From positions 1 to 64,000 of the forward strand of contig JAJRXD010000024.1 of assembly GCA_024276465.1 (NCBI GenBank): a stretch of 64,000 nt of DNA. Reading direction: 5' to 3'. How positions within the stretch are numbered: position 1 is the stretch's first letter; the number at the start of each line of letters is the position of its first letter. Source of the stretch: Deltaproteobacteria bacterium. Its GTDB lineage: Bacteria; Desulfobacterota; WTBG01; CAIYCZ01; CAIRTM01. The notes under the pieces are model-generated. The model did not search any database and was not told where the DNA came from. It saw only the letters and a program-made list of their open reading frames with translations. Made by a program: the position numbers and the translations under genes. This document shows, piece by piece, positions 16,788 through 24,141 of the stretch.

Positions 16788-18047
16788 TTACTGAAAGCTC
16801 ATATAGATAACACCACTTTTAAGATGGTCCTCATCCCCTGCATTGTTGAAAACTGAAAGGGAGAACGGATAAACATCACCCGTGTCTGCAAACTGAACAT
16901 CAGTTGCAGAGCCGGTCTTAAGACTGCGCTTTAACACTACCGTCCAGTAACCGTCAGCCCATACTCCGTATGCCTGCAAATCCGCCCGGTCTCCTGCAGG
17001 AATCCTTAAAACATAGGCAGGAACTGTGTCACCCTCTGCAAAAAGTGCATCATCAAAGGCAACTGCATCTGCTTCAAGTAAAAACGCGGATTTACCTGGT
17101 CCTCCACTGGACATAAAAGCCGGCGTGTCACCATCCTCTAATTTATTATCCTTATATGCAGATGTACCATTATCGTTTTTCCGTTTTTCAGTATCCATGA
17201 ACTGGTCATCTGAAAACCCTACGGGGTTTGTTCTTGCTGACTTCCAGTGCCACACATCTGCCGTACCACCAACATATTTGGTGGACATCTTAAGCTTCGT
17301 ATAGTCCTCGGGGTCTATGTGGCACAGAAGCGCACACCCACCCATGCCGCTGTGATGACCATAACCTTTGTAATCAAACCATGGTATTGAATCATCAATA
17401 TTCCAGATAAAGGCCAGACGATCCTCATCCTCACTTGACTGCTGCCACCCATCAGAGGTTTTGACCCACATCTTTTTGTAAACGCTCGGCGCACTGTCCC
17501 ACCACCTTGCATAAACATACAGATCCGATGCAGTGTGAACTGATTTGAGTTCCACCATGTTCCACCTGCCCATAAGATTATATGCCATCATCGGCATTAC
17601 GCTGACATTAATACCCTCTATATCATTCCACATTCGGTCAATGGAATTCATTGGCAGATCTTTTTCAACACTTTCTGATACAAGCGAATTATCTGAGTAC
17701 CAGTAACCTCCACCGTGACCAGGCATGTGACCGTATCCAGGACCATGACCAGGCATATGTCCGTATCCAGGTCCATCATCATAACCCGGCATATCTACAT
17801 CGCCAGGGTCATCATCATAACCCGGCATATGTCCGTATCCTGAGCCATCACCAGGCATACCTCCATCGCCAGGGCCATCATCATAGCCCGGCATATCCTC
17901 GTATCCTGAGCCATCACCCGGCATGCCTCCCCCATAGCCGGGACCACCACATCCCTGCCCATATGCAAATGGCTGGGCAAAAAACATAATAAGCGCAATA
18001 AAAGCAGTTGCTGATATCAAGTTTTTCATACTGATTTTACTTTCCAT
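16788..18047 (-). CDS. ethylbenzene-dehydrogenase-like haem-binding exported protein with M/H/D/G-rich repeats
   Basis: 419 residues behind an AGGAAGG site. Signal peptide (residues 7-31), then a low-complexity segment (about 33-117) built from MPG, GYGHMPG and GYDDGPGD units. The remainder resembles the EB_dh haem-b domain of DMSO-reductase type II gamma subunits: DLYVYARWWDSAPS, RLAFIWNIDDSIPWF, VWHWKSARTNP and a C-terminal YWTVVLKRSL. A CALLCH motif (CX3CH) follows GHHSGMGG, suggesting haem attachment. No molybdenum subunit is nearby. It is first in the cluster and lies 175 bp downstream of the sigma-54-like promoter at 18222-18237. The Met/His/Asp repeats may bind metal. Confidence 0.8.
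   Translation of the reverse strand: MESKISMKNLISATAFIALIMFFAQPFAYGQGCGGPGYGGGMPGDGSGYEDMPGYDDGPGDGGMPGDGSGYGHMPGYDDDPGDVDMPGYDDGPGYGHMPGHGPGYGHMPGHGGGYWYSDNSLVSESVEKDLPMNSIDRMWNDIEGINVSVMPMMAYNLMGRWNMVELKSVHTASDLYVYARWWDSAPSVYKKMWVKTSDGWQQSSEDEDRLAFIWNIDDSIPWFDYKGYGHHSGMGGCALLCHIDPEDYTKLKMSTKYVGGTADVWHWKSARTNPVGFSDDQFMDTEKRKNDNGTSAYKDNKLEDGDTPAFMSSGGPGKSAFLLEADAVAFDDALFAEGDTVPAYVLRIPAGDRADLQAYGVWADGYWTVVLKRSLKTGSATDVQFADTGDVYPFSLSVFNNAGDEDHLKSGVIYMSFQ
17700..17935. repeat. in-frame tandem repeats coding M/H/D/G-rich segment
   Basis: Short repeated units such as CCAGGCATATGTCCGTATCC occur in several variants, encoding GYGHMPG and GYDDGPGD blocks inside the EB_dh-like gene. Repeat number could vary by slippage or recombination. 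Confidence 0.75.
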
Positions 18048-18221
18048 GATTATTTCCTTCCTGTAAAAAAAGTTACAAACATTCGGTTATAAGCTTATAC
18101 TAACAGTACAGCAATGAGCTGTGCGCAAGTAAAAAGGTAACTGTGTTCAAACCTGTTACGGACAAAGGTAAAAAAGCACAAAATGCATTTGCCGGCTAAA
18201 TGAATTTGTCCTGTTTAATAC

Positions 18222-18237
18222 ATCAAGAACAGTGCCA
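18222..18237 (-). promoter_or_regulatory. sigma-54-like -24/-12 promoter upstream of the EB_dh-like gene
   Basis: On the minus strand the sequence is TGGCACTGTTCTTGAT. The -24 TGGCAC is perfect; the -12 element reads TTGAT instead of TTGCA/T. It is enclosed by an inverted repeat AATTTGTC / GACAAATT (18203-18210 and 18239-18246). The same element, with matching upstream sites and spacing, occurs at 61605-61620. Confidence 0.55.
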
Positions 18238-18290
18238 GGACAAATTAGATGATATAACAACAGGTTATGATTGACGAATCATTTCATAAG

Positions 18291-18328
18291 TTCGACAATT
18301 GCTTTAATGGTTCGACAATTATGTCGAA
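18291..18328 (-). promoter_or_regulatory. upstream activator-type sites: palindrome plus half site
   Basis: TTCGACA-N4-TGTCGAA (18311-18328) is a perfect palindrome, and a second TGTCGAA half site ends at 18291, exactly 20 bp downstream on the minus strand. The half site ends 54 bp from the T of the -24 element. Layout is identical at 61514-61551. Probably bound by an NtrC/ZraR-type activator. Confidence 0.6.
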
Positions 18329-18439
18329 GAGCAGGTCGCTTGTTCCGATACGAACTATTAAACCCATAATGTTACAATGTTTTGTATAAAATTTTACCAG
18401 ACCTGTGTGGTTCAGGTGCAATAGAGTGGAATGAATGGT

Positions 18440-18868
18440 TTACAGAAGAAAGGAGGATTTCATCAGAAATATGGTTTGGGATGTTGAAAGACAGGAGTCC
18501 CTTTTAAAAAAGGCTTTTTTAGGATTATTCCTGTATTCCTGCTTTTGAAAAGTAATTTCACAAAAACTTAAAGCCTGCCCTTTTTCATTCTTTGAGCTTA
18601 CGCAAAAAGAGTTGTCATTGCTCCTGGTTTTACTTATGGTACATTTGCAATGGTTGCTTTTTGACAGGCTTTTATGTTTAGAAACATGTTTGTTACTGTG
18701 TTTATCACTGTGTTTATGCAAAGGGGCATTTTTTTTACATCCGCACTGGCAATCTGCCTTAAAACACCCCACACATTCTGAAGGTATTGCATGTGCCAGT
18801 ATGGGAAACACCCATACTGTCAGCAGCAGAAATACAGGCAAAAGTGATAATTTTCTAAAGTGTCTCAT
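18440..18868 (-). CDS. exported Cys/His/Lys-rich protein, probable metal binder
   Basis: 142 residues. A signal peptide (residues 1-27, ending AHA) precedes a segment rich in Cys and His: SECVGCFKADCQCGCKKN, then KHSDKHSNKHVSKHK and NHCKCTIS. These would suit binding of soft metals in the periplasm. The C-terminal third is unremarkable and no family is recognised. Start ATG 18868 lacks a convincing Shine-Dalgarno site. It lies on the same strand after the SiR-like/HMA fusion gene, so it may be the last gene of that copper cluster, or separate. Function is inferred from composition only. Confidence 0.6.
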   Translation of the reverse strand: MRHFRKLSLLPVFLLLTVWVFPILAHAIPSECVGCFKADCQCGCKKNAPLHKHSDKHSNKHVSKHKSLSKSNHCKCTISKTRSNDNSFCVSSKNEKGQALSFCEITFQKQEYRNNPKKAFFKRDSCLSTSQTIFLMKSSFLL

Positions 18869-19048
18869 ATTGTGTATATACCATCAAAGCCCTGTGGACT
18901 TATTGAAGACGTTTATTCATGCTCCTGTGAAGAGCAACTCAGAAAAAAACAGTTTCCTTCTGTCGCTGTCTTTTTTAAGTATAACAAGAAAATTCCATTG
19001 TCAAGTAAGCCTTCTGATTTCACCTGCCAGTTTACACTCTGAAAAACA

Positions 19049-20221
19049 CTAACAACAACTACCGCTAATGCCCGATGTTCCTGGTGATGCCGGTTGACGT
19101 GCAATACCGTAACCAGCATCCTCAATGGCTTTTTCCAGCTCTTTCACGGATGCCCTGGTGCAATCAAACTCCACCAGGGCCAGTTGAGATGTCAGATCAA
19201 CCTTAACACCCGTCACCCCTTTCACTCTTTCCAGTGCTTTTGTAACGTGTCCAACACAGTTTTTACAGCTCATACCTGTAATATTAAGTTTAACCTTTTT
19301 TGTGGTATCGCTGTTTTCCTGATAAAGCTTTTGAAATATAGGGGCCACTCCAACCCTGTTTAATATAGAGGTCAGGCTCTCCTCTCCAATCGATTCTTCT
19401 CTGATAAGCTCAACAGTTGCCTCCAGAGCCTTCATAAGGGTCTCCTTGTCTGCTATTTTAAAAAGCTCGTACCCGTCATGGTGAAATCTTCCGAACTTTC
19501 CGCCAACAAATATCCTGTATCCGCTCTCTTCAGAGACAAAAACATTGTTTGGACAAAATTTTATACAGTTACCGCACCGGTCGCAGGCTGCAGCATCGAT
19601 TTCAGGCCTTCCTTTTCTTATCAGAATAGCGTTTTTCCTGCACCTGTCAACACAGGTAAAACATTCTGTGCACTGCGCGGCAGTAATCATGGGTTTGGAC
19701 ACTCCAGCTACACCGAAAGGACTGGTCTCAGGCCCGGTACAGCCATTAACACAGCCTGAAACAGAAACAGTCAGCTTATGATGGGCAAGAATTCTCTCAT
19801 CATCACGGAGCATGTCAGCAATCATTTCGCTGACTTTTAAATCACGCAGCTTTTGTTCTACCTCCTTCTTCAGCTCCCTGACCTCAATGTTCTGGGAAAT
19901 GCAACGGAAATATTTTGCATGGCACAGGTTCACATTAAAAAGGTCCACATCTCTCTCTAAAATTTCCCTGGCTGATTTCTCCATGCGCTCCCTCAAACCA
20001 GCCTCACCCTCTGCAATTCTCTTGTCTAATTCTCTGTTTCTCACACCCTCAGGAACCCTGTCATAATAAACCCTTTTTGTTTCCTCAAGCTCCTTCAGAG
20101 TCACACAATCGCTCCTGTTCCTCCTGGCAAGCTTCTCGGTAAAAAGCTTACCGGTCTCCTTCATAACATCAGCAAGAGGCATTTTAACAAATTCTTCTAC
20201 CGCTTCCCTGTCCCATTCCAT
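19049..20221 (-). CDS. PCP_red / sulfite-reductase-like / ferredoxin protein fused to a C-terminal HMA domain
   Basis: 390 residues from ATG 20221, chosen because GGAG precedes it and the N-terminus then matches the paralogue at 21880-22764; an upstream ATG at 20263 overlaps the preceding gene. Order: PCP_red-like helical domain (1-55, EWDREAVEEFVKMPLADVM); a nitrite/sulfite-reductase-like region with NLCHAKYFRC (CX6C) and SGCVNGC (CX3C), resembling the sirohaem/4Fe-4S site but one residue longer than the usual CX5C; two 4Fe-4S ferredoxin clusters (CTECFTCVDRC, CDRCGNCIKFC); a helical stretch; and an HMA domain (GMSCKNC) near residues 311-375, ending SGSCC. The HMA fusion suggests copper or another soft metal is donor, substrate or regulator. 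Cytoplasmic. The reaction is unknown. Confidence 0.8.
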   Translation of the reverse strand: MEWDREAVEEFVKMPLADVMKETGKLFTEKLARRNRSDCVTLKELEETKRVYYDRVPEGVRNRELDKRIAEGEAGLRERMEKSAREILERDVDLFNVNLCHAKYFRCISQNIEVRELKKEVEQKLRDLKVSEMIADMLRDDERILAHHKLTVSVSGCVNGCTGPETSPFGVAGVSKPMITAAQCTECFTCVDRCRKNAILIRKGRPEIDAAACDRCGNCIKFCPNNVFVSEESGYRIFVGGKFGRFHHDGYELFKIADKETLMKALEATVELIREESIGEESLTSILNRVGVAPIFQKLYQENSDTTKKVKLNITGMSCKNCVGHVTKALERVKGVTGVKVDLTSQLALVEFDCTRASVKELEKAIEDAGYGIARQPASPGTSGISGSCC

Positions 20222-20255
20222 TTTAACTCCATGATTTTTTGTTATACACAGGTTT

Positions 20256-20657
20256 TCATTCATCCATACTTGACAGCACCTTATAATCGCTCATTATTCT
20301 GTCCAGTGTTGCCTGCCTTCTGACTTTCGCCTTTGTATTGAAATACTTATCCCTCAGTTCTTCTTTATCAAGATATTTCTCCAACTCTTCGGCAAGATTC
20401 TCCAGTCCTCTTACTGGAACAAGAGAATCAAAGGTTTTAAAGGCCATGACAGAAGGGTCATCAGGCAACAGTTTTATTATCTCTTCAGCACCACCACAGG
20501 GCACACAGCACGGCTTAAGATCTTTCTGTTCACACGGTTTACTTCCAATGAGGTTAATACAATTGTCTGTAACCCTGACAATTGTAGGGATCAGAAGGTC
20601 CATAAACCACCCTATTTCAAACATAAAGTAATAGCCGTCGTCAATCCTGTCCATCAA
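20256..20657 (-). CDS. unknown Cys-containing protein, 133 aa
   Basis: No family is recognised. The central segment has SKPCEQKDLKPCCVPCGGAEE, four Cys that could bind a metal or cluster, preceded by a mildly hydrophobic region (MFEIGWFMDLLIPTIVRV) and followed by charged helices. It lies 34 bp before the chosen start of the SiR-like/HMA fusion and 61 bp after the 300-aa Cys-rich gene, all on one strand, so it is probably part of the same operon. No signal peptide. A start two codons in (MDRIDDGYY) is equally possible. Confidence 0.6.
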   Translation of the reverse strand: MMDRIDDGYYFMFEIGWFMDLLIPTIVRVTDNCINLIGSKPCEQKDLKPCCVPCGGAEEIIKLLPDDPSVMAFKTFDSLVPVRGLENLAEELEKYLDKEELRDKYFNTKAKVRRQATLDRIMSDYKVLSSMDE

Positions 20658-20718
20658 TGTTCTCCCTCTGAAAAGACTGCCTGTATTGCCAAACAGTCTG
20701 AATTTTCAGACAAATATA

Positions 20719-21621
20719 TTATTCAACCGATCTGCCCAGGGCAATAAAAAGATGACGTGTATTGAGCCCTGGATCGTTTTTTTCTTTTGAAATTTCCTCA
20801 GCAGAATTAATAAGGCTCTGGAGACGCTCCCTTGTCATATTCTTTGCAAGAAGCAGAGCAGAGAGGGCCTGAAGAGTGTGTTCGCACCATCTGAGGTGTG
20901 TCATTTTACTGACTTCATCAACACAGTCATTCATCTCTTTCTCCACAGCCTGCTCTTCACACTCTGCACCAAACACAGGATCACACTCAACACAGGCTGC
21001 ATAGTGAATCATAATTTCTCCGTCCTCTTTCGGGGTTTTATCCTCCATCTGTTTGTATTCACAATTTTTTGCCATTTCAGCAGCCGCAATATCCAGGATA
21101 GTTGTAGTTACACCCTTAAGACCACCCGGCTTTGCCATCTTTTTCCTAAGATCTTCAGGCCCGACAACATCTTCACATTTTTGTGGATTTTTTACCATCT
21201 CCTCAGCAATGGCCTGAATCTTTCGGGCTGAATCCAGAGGAACTGTCCCGTCGGAAAGAGATGAACTCAGGTTGAACCTTGCATGGCAACACCATGGCAC
21301 AGTCTCACTGCGCCTTAATTCTTCACGGTGCAGGCCGCTCACATACTGGTTGCCCTTGCACATTGCCTTCAGGTTTTTACTGCATCGCTGACACATGTTT
21401 ATATACATCAGCGCACGTTCAGGAATCCATCCGGTATCCCTCTTTTTCTCAAAAGTAGCTATTGAATCCTTCTCAAACTGGCGCTCCCCGACTTCTTCAC
21501 GATACTTGCTTATGCATCCGGATGAACAGTACATCTTCTCGTTAAGTTCTATGGGATAGCTGGTTGCGTTTCCACAAATAACACACTCGTGCTGCTGACT
21601 GCTGTTAGCTGACGGGGTCAT
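20719..21621 (-). CDS. unknown Cys-rich protein with N-terminal zinc-finger-like motif, 300 aa
   Basis: Start ATG 21621 follows a strong AGGAGGA site; an upstream in-frame ATG at 21657 has none. The N-terminus has CVICGNATSYPIELNEKMYC followed by SSGC, a treble-clef or TRASH-like metal-binding pattern. More Cys occur in MCQRCSKNLKAMC, PWCCHARF, and a cluster near residues 205-240 (CVECDPVFGAEC). The rest is mainly helical and cytoplasmic. The C-terminal RHLFIALGRSVE may be shared with other anaerobe proteins, but I cannot name the family. It lies between the two SiR-like genes in the same orientation, so a joint role is likely. Confidence 0.65.
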   Translation of the reverse strand: MTPSANSSQQHECVICGNATSYPIELNEKMYCSSGCISKYREEVGERQFEKDSIATFEKKRDTGWIPERALMYINMCQRCSKNLKAMCKGNQYVSGLHREELRRSETVPWCCHARFNLSSSLSDGTVPLDSARKIQAIAEEMVKNPQKCEDVVGPEDLRKKMAKPGGLKGVTTTILDIAAAEMAKNCEYKQMEDKTPKEDGEIMIHYAACVECDPVFGAECEEQAVEKEMNDCVDEVSKMTHLRWCEHTLQALSALLLAKNMTRERLQSLINSAEEISKEKNDPGLNTRHLFIALGRSVE

Positions 21622-21688
21622 AATAAAATCCTCCTGGTTTTTCTGTTTTTTTTCCATATTCTGACAATTGATGCTCCCGTAAAAAAGT

Positions 21689-21810
21689 TGTCATTTCCGC
21701 CCCGTCTTTGTCGGGATAAACTGCAGCGGGTATCCACAAAAAACCTTACCACTTGAACATACTGAATTCCCGTTGTTATTTATCCCGGTGTTATCGGGGC
21801 GGAAATGACA
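21689..21810. repeat. palindromic intergenic repeat
   Basis: Outer arms TGTCATTTCCGCCCCG and CGGGGCGGAAATGACA, with inner GTCGGGATAAA / TTTATCCCGG arms. A similar but degenerate copy is near 31073-31133. It lies between the SiR-like gene and the 300-aa Cys-rich gene and may separate or attenuate transcription. Confidence 0.7.
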
Positions 21811-21879
21811 CACAAAGGTTTTCAGGGCTTTTTACGACTCAGGTCATAACCGGGCGACAATCTATTGCAATATTCGGGT

Positions 21880-22764
21880 TTAACAAAGCTCCTTGTATAT
21901 TGGCTCAAGGCCGTAGCGCTCTACCATGTGGTAAAGATGTTCTTCACTTACTGCTTTCTCCCTGAGCAGCTTAATAGATGCCTCCAGAGCCTTAAAAACT
22001 TTTTCCTCATCACCTATCTTAAAAAGTTCCTGACCAACATGATGCCATCTTCCGAAATGTCCGCCAACCATAAAACGGTAACCTTTTTTGACAATTGTCA
22101 TTGCCTCTTCAGGACATTCAATTGCGCATGCTCCGCACTGCTTACAGTGCTTCTTGATAATCACAGGACCGCTTTTTTCCATCATAATACACTTGTCAGG
22201 ACATGCCTCCATACATTTTCTGCACTTCGTGCATTTTTCCGGACTGGTCAGCTCTGGAATAGCAATACCGTGAATTCCGACATCCTTGACCTCTGCTGCC
22301 GTGCAGTTATTGGGACATGCTGAAATAGAGACTGTAAAATTTGTGTGGGGCATAAAGGGGACATCAAATTTATCGGCAATCATTTCCGTCACCTTCCATT
22401 CTTCCATTTTCTTTTTAAGCTTTTTGGCAAGGTCAACCACATCTATAAGCTGGCGTGTACAACCTATGAATCTCATATGGCAGAGGTCAAACTGATAAAG
22501 AAGAGGCCCTTCGTTAAGCGCAATCTGGGGGTCAACAGCATCATCAGACACACCTTTGTCGCGGTTCTCCTTAAGCCTTTTCATAAGGGTATCCCCGAAC
22601 AGCTCGAAGTAGTCATCCCTGGTCTGAACAACCTCTTCCATGGACACCTCTTTTCTGTTGTTCTTCCTCGCAAGTTTTTCTGCATAAAGAATAGTCATAT
22701 TCTTCATAACTTCCGGCATTGGTATCCTTTCAACCGTTTCTTTTGCTTCTTTATTCCAATCCAT
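21880..22764 (-). CDS. PCP_red / sulfite-reductase-like / ferredoxin protein
   Basis: 294 residues after a GGGGAAGGA site. It is a paralogue of 19049-20221 without the HMA domain. N-terminal PCP_red-like helices (DWNKEAKETVERIPMPEVM, YAEKLARKN), then FDLCHMRFIGC (CX6C) and ISACPNNC (CX3C) as the sirohaem/4Fe-4S-like site, and two 4Fe-4S ferredoxin motifs (CTKCRKCMEAC, CKQCGACAIEC). The C-terminal FMVGGHFGRWHHVGQELF is conserved between both copies. No DsrAB, AsrC or sirohaem biosynthesis genes adjoin, though CbiX-like chelatase relatives occur at 44-45 kb. Substrate unknown; cytoplasmic. Confidence 0.8.
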   Translation of the reverse strand: MDWNKEAKETVERIPMPEVMKNMTILYAEKLARKNNRKEVSMEEVVQTRDDYFELFGDTLMKRLKENRDKGVSDDAVDPQIALNEGPLLYQFDLCHMRFIGCTRQLIDVVDLAKKLKKKMEEWKVTEMIADKFDVPFMPHTNFTVSISACPNNCTAAEVKDVGIHGIAIPELTSPEKCTKCRKCMEACPDKCIMMEKSGPVIIKKHCKQCGACAIECPEEAMTIVKKGYRFMVGGHFGRWHHVGQELFKIGDEEKVFKALEASIKLLREKAVSEEHLYHMVERYGLEPIYKELC

Positions 22765-22979
22765 TTTTTCCTTCCCCTTTCTTAAATTTATTATCTCACC
22801 CGGGGTTTAGCGCGGCATTCCTTCAGGCAAACGATCAAGTGTTTACTCGAGGGGTGCTGTTCTTGAAAGATTCTTCCCCTGTGAGAATTTCAGTGGTTAT
22901 CTGTTTTTTCTTCAGCCTGATTCATCCAGCACTGAATCTGCGTCAATACGTTGGGATGACAGTTAAAATCCCCCTGTTT

Positions 22980-23207
22980 TCATTTCTTGATCCTGTAGCC
23001 ATGAGATTCAATAGCCTTTTCAAAGTCTTCCCTGCCATACCCTTCGGGAGAGTAAGTCACGGTTACACTTTTGTCATCAAAACTTACTGAATATTCTATA
23101 TCATCAAACTTTCTGAACTCATTTTCAAGAGTTCTGGCACACCCTACACAGGTCATTCCTTCAACGCCTATAATTTCCCGCTTTTTTCCAGATGTTTCCG
23201 GGCTCAT
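22980..23207 (-). CDS. stand-alone HMA metal-binding protein (copper chaperone-like)
   Basis: 75 residues behind AAAGGAGG. Ferredoxin-like HMA fold with the metal motif GMTCVGC (CxxC) near residue 20 and the usual VTYSPEGYGREDFEKAIESHGY ending. It is the first gene of the minus-strand cluster and starts 72 bp from a promoter containing a CsoR-type operator, so it is probably copper-induced. Similar in size to CopZ or MerP without signal peptide; cytoplasmic. It may feed metal to, or take it from, the HMA domain of the SiR-like fusion. Confidence 0.85.
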   Translation of the reverse strand: MSPETSGKKREIIGVEGMTCVGCARTLENEFRKFDDIEYSVSFDDKSVTVTYSPEGYGREDFEKAIESHGYRIKK

Positions 23208-23278
23208 CGCAAACCTCCTTTGTCCATATGCGAACTTTATAAATTATTGACAGACAGGTAAAGTTATGGTTTATTCAT

Positions 23279-23308
23279 AATATACTATACCCCAGTAGGG
23301 TATGTCAA
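23279..23308 (-). promoter_or_regulatory. promoter with CsoR-type operator, copy 1
   Basis: Minus-strand TTGACA (23303-23308) and TATATT (23279-23284) with 18-bp spacing. The spacer holds the operator ATACCCCAGTAGGGTAT (23287-23303), an inverted repeat of CsoR type. It should drive the HMA/SiR-like cluster and be repressed without Cu(I). Confidence 0.75.
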
Positions 23309-23378
23309 GAGGAAAATAAAATTTTTTGTACTTTTTTCAATCAGCTTCTTGACACAGGCGTTTATTTATGTTTAACTG

Positions 23379-23408
23379 TATATACTATACCCTGGTAGGG
23401 TATGTCAA
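23379..23408. promoter_or_regulatory. CsoR-type operator, copy 2, with embedded promoter
   Basis: ATACCCTGGTAGGGTAT (23387-23403) lies exactly 100 bp from copy 1 and in the same orientation; about 33 surrounding bases are nearly identical. It also carries a minus-strand TTGACA-N18-TATATA. On the plus strand TATACT (23381-23386), or TTGACA (23349-23354) with a poor -10, could start csoR transcription. The operator ends 22 bp before the csoR ATG. Confidence 0.7.
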
Positions 23409-23425
23409 GAGGAGAAGGAGGCCCT

Positions 23426-23707
23426 ATGATTAACGTGGAAGTAAAAAAAGCTGCTTTAACCCGGCTGAGAAAAATTGAGGGGCAGATTCGCGGCATCATG
23501 CGAATGGTTGAGGAAGAGCAATACTGCATTGACATTATAACCCAGATTACCGCGGCAGAAAAGGCGCTGGATGGTGTTGCTAAAATAGTCATGAAACGCC
23601 ATGTTGAGACATGCGTCAGCAATGCCATAGTAAAGGGCAAGGGACAAAATAAAATTGACGAGCTCATCAATGCGGTTTTTAAATATTCAAACAGGGGCCG
23701 GCGTTGA
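23426..23707 (+). CDS. csoR: CsoR-family copper-sensing repressor
   Basis: 93 residues from ATG 23426, chosen over ATG 23402 because GGAGAAGGAGG lies just upstream of it and because 23402 falls inside the operator. Four-helix DUF156/CsoR fold with Cys34, His59 and Cys63 (QYCIDI; RHVETC), the Cu(I) ligand set. IRGIMRMVEE is the typical N-terminal helix. It is divergent from the HMA/SiR-like cluster and upstream of copZ and copA, so it probably represses both directions through the two ATACCC-N5-GGGTAT operators and releases upon Cu(I) binding. Confidence 0.93.
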   Translation: MINVEVKKAALTRLRKIEGQIRGIMRMVEEEQYCIDIITQITAAEKALDGVAKIVMKRHVETCVSNAIVKGKGQNKIDELINAVFKYSNRGRR

Positions 23708-23774
23708 GGCAACCGAACTGAATTAAAATTCATAACAGGAACATGTAAATTTAAAACAACGAGGAGGTACAAAA

Positions 23775-23990
23775 ATGGAAAAAACTGCTGAAATTCCTGT
23801 CTTAGGTATGAGCTGTGAACACTGTGTTAAGGCTGTGACTAATGCACTGAGCTCAAACAGTGCTGTCAGAGACGTTAAAGTTTCCCTTGAAAATAAAAAC
23901 GTACGGGTTGTTTATGACGACGAAATTACAAGTTTAACTGATATTGAAGCCATTATTATCGAAGAGGGCTATAGTACAAAGGAAGAATAA
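23775..23990 (+). CDS. copZ: copper chaperone CopZ (HMA domain)
   Basis: 71 residues behind GAGGAGG. A single HMA fold with GMSCEHCVKAV (CxxC), a typical beta-alpha-beta pattern and SLTDIEAIIIEEGY near the end. It lies between csoR and copA and should carry Cu(I) to the ATPase or exchange it with CsoR. The 150 bp between it and copA contain no recognisable gene. Confidence 0.9.
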   Translation: MEKTAEIPVLGMSCEHCVKAVTNALSSNSAVRDVKVSLENKNVRVVYDDEITSLTDIEAIIIEEGYSTKEE

Positions 23991-24141
23991 GGCGGGAATA
24001 CGGTGCTGAAACACAGCACATTGTCCAGATGTTAAAGCACAAAAAAGTCCCGTGTAATCGGGCCCTGCAAAAACGCAAATAAAATACAGCTGGTGCGATA
24101 TAACTGTCCAGGGCAACAATAATCGGAGGCAAATTTAAAAT

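Noticed and set aside
19049-22764. DsrAB-type dissimilatory sulfite reductase
   Set aside because: Domain order, length, the N-terminal PCP_red-like domain and the CX6C spacing do not fit DsrA/DsrB, and no dsrC/dsrD neighbours exist.
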